Below are positions 9,101 to 16,084 of a stretch of 64,000 bases of DNA, piece by piece. This DNA comes from Collinsella sp. An7 (lineage in GTDB: Bacteria > Actinomycetota > Coriobacteriia > Coriobacteriales > Coriobacteriaceae): the NCBI RefSeq assembly GCF_002159335.1, contig NZ_NFHP01000003.1, forward strand, positions 62,001-126,000, read 5' to 3'. How positions within the stretch are numbered: position 1 is the first letter of the stretch; every line of letters begins with the position of its first letter. The position numbers and the translations under genes were made by a program. The notes beneath the pieces were generated by a model. That model did no database searches. It worked only from the letters and a program-made list of their open reading frames with translations, and was not told the origin of the DNA.

Positions 9101-9682
9101 CGCCTGCGCGAGCGTGCCGACTACATCGACGCCCAGCTCTCCGACCTCGAGAGCGCCCGCAAGGCCCTCACCAAGATCACGGCAGCTATCGACCGCAAGA
9201 TGCGCCGGGCCTTCCTCACCACCTTTGAGAAGGTCGACGCCAACTTCCGCGAGATCTTTGCCATGCTCTTCCCGGGTGGCCAGGCGCACCTCGAGATGAC
9301 CGATCCTGAGCACCCGTCCGAGACGGGCATCGAGGTCGTGGCGCAACCGCGGGGCAAGCGCATCACCAAGATGATGCTCATGAGCGGCGGCGAGAAGTCC
9401 CTTACGGCGCTGGCGCTGCTCTTTGCCGTCTACAAGACGCGCACGGTGCCCTTCTACGTGCTCGACGAGGTTGAGGCCGCACTCGACGACTCCAACCTCT
9501 CCAAGCTCCTCGACGCCATCGACGTGCTGCGCCACCAGACGCAGCTCCTCGTGGTTTCGCATCAGCGCCGCACCATGGAGGACGCCGACGTCCTCTACGG
9601 CGTGTCCATGCAGGCAGACGGGGTGAGTCGCGTGGTGAGCCAGCGGCTCGACCGTGTGACGGGAAAGGTCGTGAACGCATAG
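6146..9682 (+). CDS. smc: chromosome segregation protein SMC
   Basis: 1178-residue structural maintenance of chromosomes ATPase, the core of the condensin that loads with ScpAB. Walker A GPNGSGKS is at residues 31-38, the ABC signature LMSGGEKSLTALALL near 1078 and Walker B FYVLDEVEAALDD near 1103. Between them are two long coiled-coil arms rich in Arg, Glu and Ala (about 170-490 and 680-980) with a globular hinge about residues 520-665 (GRLGDVIEAP to GGAVRVGSP). GTG 6146 begins MYLKSLTLKGFKSFAD, the family start. It lies 9 bases after rnc and directly abuts ftsY. Confidence 0.97.
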   Translation: MYLKSLTLKGFKSFADRAHMTFEPGLTVIVGPNGSGKSNISDAILWVLGEQSAKQLRGQAMEDVIFSGSSARQPVGVAEVTLVLDNADHVLPVDFDEVAITRRMYRSGESEYLINQSPCRLMDIQDILHDSGLGKDTHSIISQGKLDAILQSRPEERRALVEEAAGISKHKRRKERAAKKIASMDEHLTRARDISREITRQLRPLERQVDRARTYKELSARASELTQILAVDELRRLQEQWAGMETRAKESAAALELARYRLSEKERELEKLQVLLEEKGLFVGDLGEQRRHMQDVVGRIGSDMRLLEEKGHNMVARLSEMRGTLSSSEHQRRRVADELEDARRQLDEVRAALAVAEADVKRLEPAADELHARRVELDGRQSELGRAQRESQRAADDAALSLAKLNETLANAELEDEMFASRLSQLDEGAEEVEASLEHRRDRADELEVLLASAREAADDARSAIETAEAALAERRERESEARARLSDVRSELQSLTRLDERLADASPLAARVAEKAADTVAGRLGDVIEAPRELEGLVETLLAGDIDALVTEDVSTLARAAACALAEEDVSGEALLAARTLEAPAPVAGAAGYRLVDKLAVREGYAGVVGALLGGLYVVDTIEDALAAPVIAGVTYVTPEGARVSVGGAVRVGSPSDAAAGTLERKRRIRELSGLEPDLASVFEHAGELVAEADAAVAAARREVSAAQGKIAELEGEQRSLLSEIGRLEQSLAASRAERQQIEQRRTKAAAQVAEARPRVEELTRSRDEARARVGELAQQIAEIADELDRVRRDDAEAASTLGDARVRLAQARERQKSLGNRVPELERRLEGIDRRIRATRQASRSLEVLRLRVDPLHDRYTALSEKAMDWAARLRDQASLEEADSASLKKTIEDAKADVAAAKQEVEAAQAGQGEVKVERGKLEVQVENAIKAITADGTTVLEEALNLPAPEDRAAAERELRTLVTKINNLGPVNQVAMEEYERLRERADYIDAQLSDLESARKALTKITAAIDRKMRRAFLTTFEKVDANFREIFAMLFPGGQAHLEMTDPEHPSETGIEVVAQPRGKRITKMMLMSGGEKSLTALALLFAVYKTRTVPFYVLDEVEAALDDSNLSKLLDAIDVLRHQTQLLVVSHQRRTMEDADVLYGVSMQADGVSRVVSQRLDRVTGKVVNA

Positions 9683-10600
9683 ATGGGTTTCTTTGAGAAG
9701 CTGCAGCAGGGTCTCGAGCGCAGTCGCGAGGCTCTGAACGAGATCTTCTACTTTGGTGGAGAGGTCGACGAGTCGTTTTGGGAGGACCTTGAGGACACGC
9801 TCGTGATGGGCGACATGGGCGCCGACATCGCGCTTTCGGTCTCCGACGACTTGCGCGACCTTGCGGCACGCAAGAACCTCAAGACCGCTCCGCAGCTGCG
9901 CCGTGCCCTCGCCGAGCGTCTGTCCCAGATCTTTGTGACGCCCGAACGCGACCCCTTTGAGTCCACGCCCTCGTGCGTGCTCTTTGTGGGCATCAACGGT
10001 GCCGGCAAGACCACCACGGTGGGCAAGATCGCAAGCGCCGCGCACGAGGCGGGCAAGCGCGTGGTGATCGGCTCGGCCGACACCTTCCGCGCGGCCGCCA
10101 TCGAGCAGCTCGATGTGTGGGGCGAGCGCGCCGGCGTACCCGTGGTCAAGCGCGAGCGCGGCTCCGACCCGGCGAGCGTGTGCTACGACGTGCTCGACGA
10201 GGCGGACCGTACCGGTGCCGACCTCGTGCTCATCGATACCGCCGGACGCCTCCACACCTCGCCCGAGCTCATGCGCGAGCTCGCTAAGGTCGTCAATGTC
10301 ACGCGCAAGCGCGCCGCCAAGATGCGCGCCGGTGCTATGGACGTCTACGTGGTGCTCGTCATCGACGCCGCCACCGGCCAAAACGGCCTTACGCAGGCGG
10401 AGGAGTTCAACGAGGCGCTCGGCCTCGACGGCATCATCATGACCAAGCTCGACGGCACGGCCAAGGGAGGCATCGCGCTCGCGGTGGCGCAGAAGCTCCA
10501 TCTTCCCATCTACCGGGCGGGCGTGGGCGAGGCCATCGACGACTTGCAAGCCTTTGATCCGCTGGATTTCTGCAGAGCTCTCGTGGGCGATTCCGACTAG
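9683..10600 (+). CDS. ftsY: signal recognition particle receptor FtsY
   Basis: 305-residue SRP receptor GTPase that docks ribosome-nascent chain complexes at the membrane. It has a short N domain (residues 1-90) and the G domain with GINGAGKTTTVGKIA (about 101-115), DTAGRLHTSPELMREL and TKLDGTAKGG. The acidic A domain of enteric FtsY is absent, as usual in Gram-positive proteins; the amphipathic start MGFFEKLQQGLERSREAL may bind the membrane. The ATG follows the smc stop with no gap, so expression is coupled. Its partner Ffh is the next gene. Confidence 0.96.
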   Translation: MGFFEKLQQGLERSREALNEIFYFGGEVDESFWEDLEDTLVMGDMGADIALSVSDDLRDLAARKNLKTAPQLRRALAERLSQIFVTPERDPFESTPSCVLFVGINGAGKTTTVGKIASAAHEAGKRVVIGSADTFRAAAIEQLDVWGERAGVPVVKRERGSDPASVCYDVLDEADRTGADLVLIDTAGRLHTSPELMRELAKVVNVTRKRAAKMRAGAMDVYVVLVIDAATGQNGLTQAEEFNEALGLDGIIMTKLDGTAKGGIALAVAQKLHLPIYRAGVGEAIDDLQAFDPLDFCRALVGDSD

Positions 10601-10604
10601 CTTT

Positions 10605-10633
10605 TTCTTGTTTGTTCGGGGTCGAGGTAAGAT
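10605..10633 (+). promoter_or_regulatory. sigma-70-like promoter for ffh
   Basis: TTCTTG at 10605-10610 and TAAGAT at 10628-10633 with a 17-base spacer, immediately after ftsY. Hairpin element A would then lie in the ffh leader. Confidence 0.5.
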
Positions 10634-10701
10634 GACTCCAACCCCGCTGGTCCGTAGTCCGTTTGGCCCTTTTTCTTTAGCGAGCACGTAAGGTAGCGCC
10701 A

Positions 10702-10789
10702 GGGCTGGCGTCCGAAGGTTCACCACAAGTTCCGCAGCGAGCAGCGCGAGCGAGGACTGCCCGGGCGGGGAACCTTCGGACGTCAGCCC
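10702..10789. repeat. hairpin element A (variable arms, conserved loop class 1)
   Basis: Arms 10702-10721 and 10770-10789 are complementary at 19 of 20 positions (start GGGCTGGCGTCCGAAG), enclosing a 48-nt loop. The loop carries TTCCGCAG (10730-10737) and CGAGGAC (10751-10757), the same two blocks that bound the centre of the loop in elements F and G near 63 kb, although the arms are unrelated to theirs. It lies between ftsY and ffh and has no T run after it. Confidence 0.75.
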
Positions 10790-10818
10790 GACCGGGAGCA
10801 ATATACGATAGGAGCCCC

Positions 10819-12312
10819 ATGTTCAATAACCTTTCCGACCGCCTGAACGACACCTTTGACCGCCTGCGCGGCAAGGGCAAACTCACCGAGGCCGATATCA
10901 CGAGCGCGATGCGCGACATCCGCATGGCGCTTCTCGAGGCGGACGTTAACTTCAAGGTCGTCAAGGACTTCGTCGCCAAGACGAAGGAGCGCTGCATGAC
11001 CGCCGACGTCCTGGAGTCGCTCACGCCGGCCCAGAACGTCGTCAAGATCGTGCTCGATGAGCTCGTTGAGCTCCTCGGCTCCACCGAGAGCAAACTGGTG
11101 CTGTCGAGCCGCATCCCCAACGTCATCATGCTCGTGGGCCTGCAGGGCTCCGGTAAGACCACCGCGGCGGTAAAGCTTGCATACATGCTCAAGAAGCAGG
11201 GTCGCTCGCCGCTTCTCGCCGCGTGCGACGTCTACCGTCCCGCCGCCGCCGACCAGCTCGCCACGCTCGGCGGTGAGATTGGCGTGCCAGTCTTTCGCGG
11301 CGACGGTGCCCATCCGGTCGAGATCGCCCAGGGCGCCATCAAGGAGGCCGTCGACCACCTGCGCGATGTGGTGATCGTCGATACCGCCGGCCGCCTGCAG
11401 ATCGACGAGCAGATGATGCAGGAGGCCGTGGACATCAAGCGCGCGGTCAAGCCCGACCAGGTGCTCATGGTCGTCGACGCCATGACCGGCCAGGACATCG
11501 TCAACGTGGTCTCGACCTTTGCCGAGCGTACCGACTTTGACGGCGTCATCATCTCCAAGCTCGACGGCGATGCGCGCGGCGGCGGTGCCCTGTCGGTTCG
11601 CGCCGTGACGGGCAAGCCCATCAAGTTCGTCTCGATGGGCGAGAAGCCCGAGTCGCTCGAGGTGTTCAGCCCGGACCGCATGGCCAAGCGCATCCTTGGC
11701 ATGGGCGACGTGGTGGGCATCATCGAGAAGGCCCAGGAGGTCGCCGACGCCGAGCAGATGGAGGCCGCCGAGCGCATGCTGCGCGAGGGCCTTACCATGG
11801 ACGACATGCTCGAGCAGATGCGCGCCGTGCGCAAGATGGGCGGCATGAAGGGCATCTTGGGGATGCTGCCCGGCGGCCAGCGTGCGCTCAACCAGATGGG
11901 CGGCAACGTTGACGAGTCGATCCTCGACAAGAACGAGGCCATGATCCAGTCGATGACCAAGGCGGAGCGCCTCAACCCCAAGTGCATCAACGGCCAGCGT
12001 CGCGCGCGCATCGCCCGCGGCTCGGGCACCACGCCCACCGACGTGAACAACCTGCTCAAGCAGTGGGGCGAGATGAACAAGATGATGGGCAAGATGCGCG
12101 CGATGGCCCAGCAGGCCGGCGCCAAGAAGGGCAAAAAGGGCAAGAAGGGCAAGAAGATGCGTGTGCCCGGTATGCCCGGCATGGCCAACCTCGGCTCGCT
12201 CATGGGCGGCGGCAACCCGCTCGCCGGCATGGGCGGTATGGGTGGTTCGGGCTCGAGCGACATGGACATGCTGCGCGCCATGGAGCAGCAGATGAAGGGC
12301 CGCAAGTTCTAG
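10819..12312 (+). CDS. ffh: signal recognition particle protein Ffh
   Basis: 497-residue SRP54 GTPase that binds signal peptides and 4.5S RNA. The N domain is followed by the G domain with GLQGSGKTT (residues 107-115), DTAGRLQID and SKLDGDARGG; the Met-rich M domain runs from about 300 to 440 (DDMLEQMRAVRKMGGMKG, MNKMMGKMRAMAQQ). An unusual tail adds a KKGKKGKKGKK run and a Gly/Met-rich stretch (GMPGMANLGSLMGGG). TAGGAG lies 5 bases upstream of the ATG. Follows ftsY, its receptor, after a 218-base gap containing hairpin A. No 4.5S RNA gene was recognised nearby. Confidence 0.96.
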   Translation: MFNNLSDRLNDTFDRLRGKGKLTEADITSAMRDIRMALLEADVNFKVVKDFVAKTKERCMTADVLESLTPAQNVVKIVLDELVELLGSTESKLVLSSRIPNVIMLVGLQGSGKTTAAVKLAYMLKKQGRSPLLAACDVYRPAAADQLATLGGEIGVPVFRGDGAHPVEIAQGAIKEAVDHLRDVVIVDTAGRLQIDEQMMQEAVDIKRAVKPDQVLMVVDAMTGQDIVNVVSTFAERTDFDGVIISKLDGDARGGGALSVRAVTGKPIKFVSMGEKPESLEVFSPDRMAKRILGMGDVVGIIEKAQEVADAEQMEAAERMLREGLTMDDMLEQMRAVRKMGGMKGILGMLPGGQRALNQMGGNVDESILDKNEAMIQSMTKAERLNPKCINGQRRARIARGSGTTPTDVNNLLKQWGEMNKMMGKMRAMAQQAGAKKGKKGKKGKKMRVPGMPGMANLGSLMGGGNPLAGMGGMGGSGSSDMDMLRAMEQQMKGRKF

Positions 12313-12321
12313 ATGTGTCTG

Positions 12322-12356
12322 CGCCCGGGCAGAGCCGTGCTTGCGATGCTCGGGCG
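12322..12356 (+). terminator. rho-independent-type hairpin after ffh
   Basis: CGCCCGGGCA (12322-12331) pairs with TGCTCGGGCG (12347-12356) at 9 of 10 positions, followed by TTGTTG. It begins 10 bases after the ffh stop. Confidence 0.5.
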
Positions 12357-12377
12357 TTGTTGTGGGGGCGATGTGTT

Positions 12378-13025
12378 GTGGGGCATGAGGAGTCGGTAGC
12401 GCGAGCCGCACGTGCATGGGCGGCGCTCAAGGCGGGCGATATCGAGGGGGCGGCCGACCAGGCTGGTCGCTGGGTGCCGCTCGAGGAGGGCGTGCCTGCG
12501 CCGGATGTAGATCTCTGTCTTGCGCAGGCGCATATCGCGCTTGCCGAGGAGGCCTATCCTGCTGCGCTTGATGCCTCCATCGCGGCGCTCTCCGCGCTCG
12601 GCACCGGTGTAGCCCAGGTGGACGATGCCACCGCCTCGACGCTCGCCCGCTCCTTTCAGCGTGTGATCTGCGAGGCGGGCAACGGTGCGGCGGGGCTCGC
12701 GGGCATGCATTTTGCCGCGTTCTCGACGCCCGACGCCTGCAAGCGGGCAAGCGGTGTGTTCTCGGGGCTCTCCACGCGCCTCTACCTCACCAGGCCGATT
12801 GCCACGGAGGCCAAGGCGCCGCTCGTTAAACACTTTGCCCGGTGCGCCGTTGCCTGCGACACTGCACTCCTCGACCTTTGTCACAAACGGGGCGGGTTTT
12901 TGGACCGAATTCGCAAGCGCCGAGAGGCCCCTGTTGAGGATGCCTCGGGCCCGGGCTTGCGCCCCCTGCCCGAGCTTGCGGTTGAGGGGCCACTCCGCGA
13001 GGACGCCTGGGCGCAGCTGGTGTAG
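12378..13025 (+). CDS. hypothetical alpha-helical protein
   Basis: 215 residues, not recognised. Residues 1-130 are Ala-rich helices with a TPR-like rhythm (ARAWAALKAGDIEGAADQAG, AQAHIALAEEAYPAALDASIAAL); the rest contains RLYLTRPIATEAKAPLVKHFARC and a basic stretch FLDRIRKRRE before a Pro-rich tail. No signal peptide or membrane segment is evident. The start is uncertain: GTG 12378 is chosen for the upstream GGGGGCG; TTG 12357 or 12360 are alternatives. Codon use matches its neighbours, with the third position strongly G/C. It lies between ffh and thyA on the same strand, but nothing in the context gives its role. Confidence 0.65.
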   Translation: MGHEESVARAARAWAALKAGDIEGAADQAGRWVPLEEGVPAPDVDLCLAQAHIALAEEAYPAALDASIAALSALGTGVAQVDDATASTLARSFQRVICEAGNGAAGLAGMHFAAFSTPDACKRASGVFSGLSTRLYLTRPIATEAKAPLVKHFARCAVACDTALLDLCHKRGGFLDRIRKRREAPVEDASGPGLRPLPELAVEGPLREDAWAQLV

Positions 13026-13072
13026 CGCGCCGCTTTTTGTACCTGCAACTGCAACGCCGAGGAGGCACGATC

Positions 13073-13921
13073 ATGAGCAAGGCGGACGTTCAGTTTGTAA
13101 CGATGTGCCGCGACATCTTGGACCACGGCACCACGACGGAGGGCGAGAAAGTGCGCCCCCATTGGGAGGACGGCACGCCGGCCTACACCATCAAGAACTT
13201 TGGCGTGACGGCGCGCTACGACCTGCGCGAGGAGTTTCCCGCGCTCACGCTTCGACGCACGGCGCTCAAGTCGGCCATGGACGAGATCCTCTGGATCTAC
13301 CAGAAGAAGTCTAATAACATCCATGACCTCAAGAGCCACATTTGGGACGAGTGGGCAGACGAGACGGGCTCCATCGGCAAGGCGTACGGCTACCAGATCG
13401 GTCAGGTCTCGCACTATCCCGAGGGCGACTTCGATCAGATGGACCGTGTGCTGTACGACCTTACGCACACCCCGTTTTCGCGGCGCATCATGACCAACAT
13501 GTACACCTTCGCCGACCTCCACGAGATGAACCTCTACCCGTGCGCGTACAGCGTGACCTACAACGTCACCCACGCGGAGGGCGACGAGCGCCCGACGCTC
13601 AACATGTGCCTCATGCAGCGCAGCCAGGACATCCTCGCGGCGAACAACTGGAACGTGTGCCAGTACGCGATTCTGCTCATGATGGTCGCGCAGGTGACAG
13701 GCATGGTTGCGGGCGAGCTCCTGCACGTGATCGTGGACGCGCACATCTACGACCGGCACGTGCCCATCATCCGCGAGCTCATCGAGCGGCCGCAGTATCC
13801 GGCGCCCACCGTGCGGCTGAACCCCGAGGTCACTGACTTCTACGACTTTACGACCGATGACCTGATCGTGGAGAACTATCAGCACGGGCCGCAGATCAAG
13901 GGGATTCCCATTGCGGTGTAG
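13073..13921 (+). CDS. thyA: thymidylate synthase (divergent ThyA)
   Basis: 282 residues. ThyA makes dTMP from dUMP using methylene-tetrahydrofolate, leaving dihydrofolate for DHFR (folA, next gene). Landmarks are RADLREE-type start YDLREEFPALTLRRTALKS, IWDEWADETGSIGKAYGYQ, the active-site cysteine in NLYPCAYSVTYNV (about residue 157), RSQDILAANNWNVCQYA and HIYDRHVPIIREL. The classical PPCH motif is replaced by YPCA, so the residue after the nucleophile is Ala rather than His; I recall this as a subgroup seen in some Gram-positives. ATG 13073 has GAGGAGG upstream. The overlapping earlier frame start (13037) lacks support. Confidence 0.93.
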   Translation: MSKADVQFVTMCRDILDHGTTTEGEKVRPHWEDGTPAYTIKNFGVTARYDLREEFPALTLRRTALKSAMDEILWIYQKKSNNIHDLKSHIWDEWADETGSIGKAYGYQIGQVSHYPEGDFDQMDRVLYDLTHTPFSRRIMTNMYTFADLHEMNLYPCAYSVTYNVTHAEGDERPTLNMCLMQRSQDILAANNWNVCQYAILLMMVAQVTGMVAGELLHVIVDAHIYDRHVPIIRELIERPQYPAPTVRLNPEVTDFYDFTTDDLIVENYQHGPQIKGIPIAV

Positions 13922-13951
13922 CGCCTGTTGAAGCGGCGTCTGATGCCCGTC

Positions 13952-14032
13952 GGCCCCGAAGAGGGTATATCATCCCGTGCTCAAACAGCGCTTCGCGAAC
14001 CGCGCGCGGGACGATATACCCTCTCCGGGGCC
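13952..14032. repeat. hairpin element B
   Basis: Arms 13952-13977 and 14007-14032 pair at 24 of 26 positions (start GGCCCCGAAGAGGG), with a 29-nt loop that contains GCGCTTCGCG. Both mismatches are transitions that leave G-U pairs in a minus-strand transcript. The loop shares only the CTTCGC apex with elements F and I. Confidence 0.75.
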
Positions 14033-14047
14033 TCTGAGTAGGTGGTT

Positions 14048-14139
14048 GCCTCCCGGGTGGACGCGCCGCGCCGGGGCGCGAGTCGCGCAGCGAGCCGAAG
14101 GCGCCGAGCGAACCGGCGCGGCGCGTCCACCCGGGAGGC
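14048..14139. repeat. hairpin element C (conserved loop class 2)
   Basis: Perfect 27-bp arms at 14048-14074 and 14113-14139 (start GCCTCCCGGGTGGACG) with a 38-nt loop. Loop bases 14078-14110 match bases 35298-35330 of element H at 31 of 33 positions (core GAGTCGCG, then AGCGAGCCGAAGGCGCCGA), while the arms of the two elements are unrelated. Confidence 0.85.
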
Positions 14140-14244
14140 GGGGCTGCGAGGTCATCGGGCGCTTGCTTCGCTCGCGCGTGCTATTTTGTTCGTGGCGCGC
14201 ACTGTTGACGGAGTTTGTAACGGTGTTTGGGAAAGGGCGGATTT

Positions 14245-14784
14245 GTGGCTGAGATTATGCCGAACCTGAAGATCATTGTGGCTGTTTGCGATGACTGGGG
14301 GATTGGGCTTGCCGGTGACATGGTTGTTGCAAACCGGGCAGATATGAAGCACTTTGTGCGGTGCACGAAGGGGCATACCGTCATCATGGGGCGCAAAACC
14401 CTTCTGAGTTTTCCCGGGGGTCGGCCGCTTAAGGACCGGCGTAATATCGTGCTCTCGCGTGACCTTGTCTTTGCACTGGAGGAGGTTGAGGTTGCCCGGT
14501 CCGTTGGCGAGGCGCTCGCGTTGCTTGCGCCCGATGAGGTCGCCTGGGTCGTGGGTGGGGGAGCGGTCTATCGCGAGTTCTTGCCGTGGTGCTCTGAGGC
14601 GGTGGTTACGAAAAACCATTGCGTTCGCCCTTCGGACACGTTCTTTCCCAATCTGGATGCGGATCCTGCGTGGGAGGTCGTCCAGACTGACGGCCCTCAT
14701 GTTGTCGCTCCCGGCGAGGGTGATGAGGGGCTGCGCTTCGATTTTGTGACCTATCGGCATGTTCCGCGCCCGGGCACCGCTTAG
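14245..14784 (+). CDS. folA: dihydrofolate reductase
   Basis: 179 residues. Reduces dihydrofolate, the product of ThyA, to tetrahydrofolate with NADPH. Family features: LKIIVAVCDDWGIGLAGDM at the amino end (substrate loop with W and G), TVIMGRKTLLSFPGGRPLKDRRNIVLSRD (NADPH-binding GRKT) and WVVGGGAVYREFLP (GG motif near residue 100). Start choice: GTG 14245 has AAAGGGCGG 4-5 bases upstream; ATG 14257 would begin MPNLKII, equally fitting to the family, but has a poorer ribosome site. Pairs functionally with thyA, from which it is separated by the hairpin gap. Confidence 0.93.
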   Translation: MAEIMPNLKIIVAVCDDWGIGLAGDMVVANRADMKHFVRCTKGHTVIMGRKTLLSFPGGRPLKDRRNIVLSRDLVFALEEVEVARSVGEALALLAPDEVAWVVGGGAVYREFLPWCSEAVVTKNHCVRPSDTFFPNLDADPAWEVVQTDGPHVVAPGEGDEGLRFDFVTYRHVPRPGTA

Positions 14785-15106
14785 GGGGTTGCGGTCGGGT
14801 GCACCCCGAAGCGGTTTTTGTGCGCGCCGGGTGCGTTGCGGGCGCGCTTGACGGCGCTTTGGGCGCAATCGAGGTGCTCTCATTTCGACCGACCCGCGAA
14901 GTGAGTGTTTCTTTTTGGAATCGTCGACGATACTGCATCATGCTAAAGTGCGCACCTGGACGTATGAGAAGATTCAACTTTGTTAAACCCCCTATAACCC
15001 AGTTGGTCCAAAAGATACACTCACTTCCTGGGTCGAATTTTTCTTGCGCTCCCCAATTGGGCGCGATCGGCCCACGTTCATGCGCTACGAAAGGACGGAT
15101 GCCCTC
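14785..15106. other. gene-free gap between folA and the SpoU gene
   Basis: The 322 bases are dominated by element D, a long inverted repeat with an AT-richer interior. No convincing coding frame or tRNA was seen. Confidence 0.75.
14882..15040. repeat. MITE-like inverted repeat D
   Basis: Core arms 14898-14919 (GAAGTGAGTGT then TTCTTTTTGGA) and 15007-15027 (TCCAAAAGATACACTCACTT) pair with one mismatch and one single-base gap; pairing continues outward with indels (TTCGACC...GGGTCGAA) to about 14882 and 15040. The 87-bp interior is AT-richer than its surroundings and starts with a perfect 12-bp palindrome ATCGTCGACGAT (14920-14931). No transposase is encoded. Confidence 0.7.
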
Positions 15107-15994
15107 ATGGCGACAGTGCTTCATATCCATACGCTCGAGGATCCGCGGCTCGATGCGTATACGCGCCTCACCGAGCGGGAGCTACGCTCGGTGCTCGAGC
15201 CCGAGAAGGGCATCTTCATCGCCGAGAGCGCCAAGGTTATCGAGCGTGCCCTTAATGCTGGGCTCGAGCCGGTGAGCTTTCTTTTGGGGGAACGCTGGCT
15301 TGCGCAGCTTGAGCCGCTTTTAGCGACCTTGCCCGAGGAGGTTCCCGCCTTTATTGCCCCCATGGAGCTCATGGAGGAGCTGACGGGCTTTACGGTTACG
15401 CGCGGTGCACTTGCCGCGTTTCGGCGCCCGCCCCTTGCCGATCCCGCGGTGTTTCTGACGGACCTGTGCACACGGGCGGGGGAGCGCCCCGTGCGCGTAT
15501 GCGTGCTCGAGGGCATCGTCGATCACACCAATGTGGGGGCCATCTTCCGTTCGGCGGCGGCGCTCAACGTTGACGGCATCTTGGTGAGCCCAACCTGCTG
15601 TGACCCGCTCTACCGCCGCGCCGTGCGCGTGTCTATGGGCACGGTCTTTCAGGTGCCGTGGACGCGGCTGGGGAGCGATGCTCGGCATTGGCCGGCAGAC
15701 GGTTTTGCAACGCTGCACGATGCGGGCTTTACCTGCGCCGCGATGGCCTTGACGGACGATTCGCGCTCCCTCGACGACCCCTCGCTTGCGCACATTGAGC
15801 GTCTCGCACTCTTTATGGGCACCGAGGGGAAGGGGCTCACCGCTAAGACGGTTGCGGGGGCAGACCTCGCCATCCGAATCCCTATGGCCCATGGGGTGGA
15901 CTCCCTCAATGTGGCGGCGGCATCTGCCGTGGCCTTCTGGCAGCTCTGCCCGCATGCGAGCAACAGCTACCACTACCACCCCGGGATGTTTTAA
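15107..15994 (+). CDS. SpoU/TrmH-family RNA 2'-O-methyltransferase
   Basis: 295-residue SPOUT methyltransferase that would add a 2'-O-methyl group to a ribose in rRNA or tRNA. It has the amino-terminal substrate-binding domain (IFIAESAKVIERALNAG, about residues 36-52) and the catalytic knot with VDHTNVGAIFRSAAAL (motif 1), FMGTEGKGL (motif 2) and IRIPMAHGVDSLNVAAA (motif 3). ATG 15107 follows GAAAGGA by 12 bases; ATG 15080 in the same frame is an alternative without a ribosome site. The exact target nucleotide cannot be read from sequence. It is convergent with the MATE gene across a shared hairpin terminator. Confidence 0.9.
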   Translation: MATVLHIHTLEDPRLDAYTRLTERELRSVLEPEKGIFIAESAKVIERALNAGLEPVSFLLGERWLAQLEPLLATLPEEVPAFIAPMELMEELTGFTVTRGALAAFRRPPLADPAVFLTDLCTRAGERPVRVCVLEGIVDHTNVGAIFRSAAALNVDGILVSPTCCDPLYRRAVRVSMGTVFQVPWTRLGSDARHWPADGFATLHDAGFTCAAMALTDDSRSLDDPSLAHIERLALFMGTEGKGLTAKTVAGADLAIRIPMAHGVDSLNVAAASAVAFWQLCPHASNSYHYHPGMF

Positions 15995-16011
15995 CAGGGT
16001 CTGAGCTTCAC

Positions 16012-16056
16012 GAGAGAAGCCCCTCGTCTCATGTGCTGAGGTGAGGTGCTTCTCTC
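16012..16056. terminator. bidirectional terminator between convergent genes
   Basis: GAGAGAAGCCCCTC (16012-16025) pairs with GAGGTGCTTCTCTC (16043-16056) at 13 of 14 positions with a 17-nt loop, between the SpoU stop and the end of the minus-strand MATE gene. Confidence 0.65.
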
Positions 16057-16084
16057 TGTCTGGGACGGGCGACGTCAACACCCT

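Larger units (their letters stand above)
13922..14244. other. gene-free gap between thyA and folA
   Basis: The 323 bases hold two consecutive long hairpins (elements B and C) separated by 15 bases, then a single copy of the 74-bp unit seen as a tandem array near 20 kb (14161-14232). No open frame with a ribosome site and protein-like composition was found. Confidence 0.8.

Noticed and set aside
9041-12417. Long minus-strand frames (586 and 544 residues) antisense to ftsY and ffh
   Set aside because: They follow the codon phase of the sense genes, lack starts with ribosome sites and match no family.
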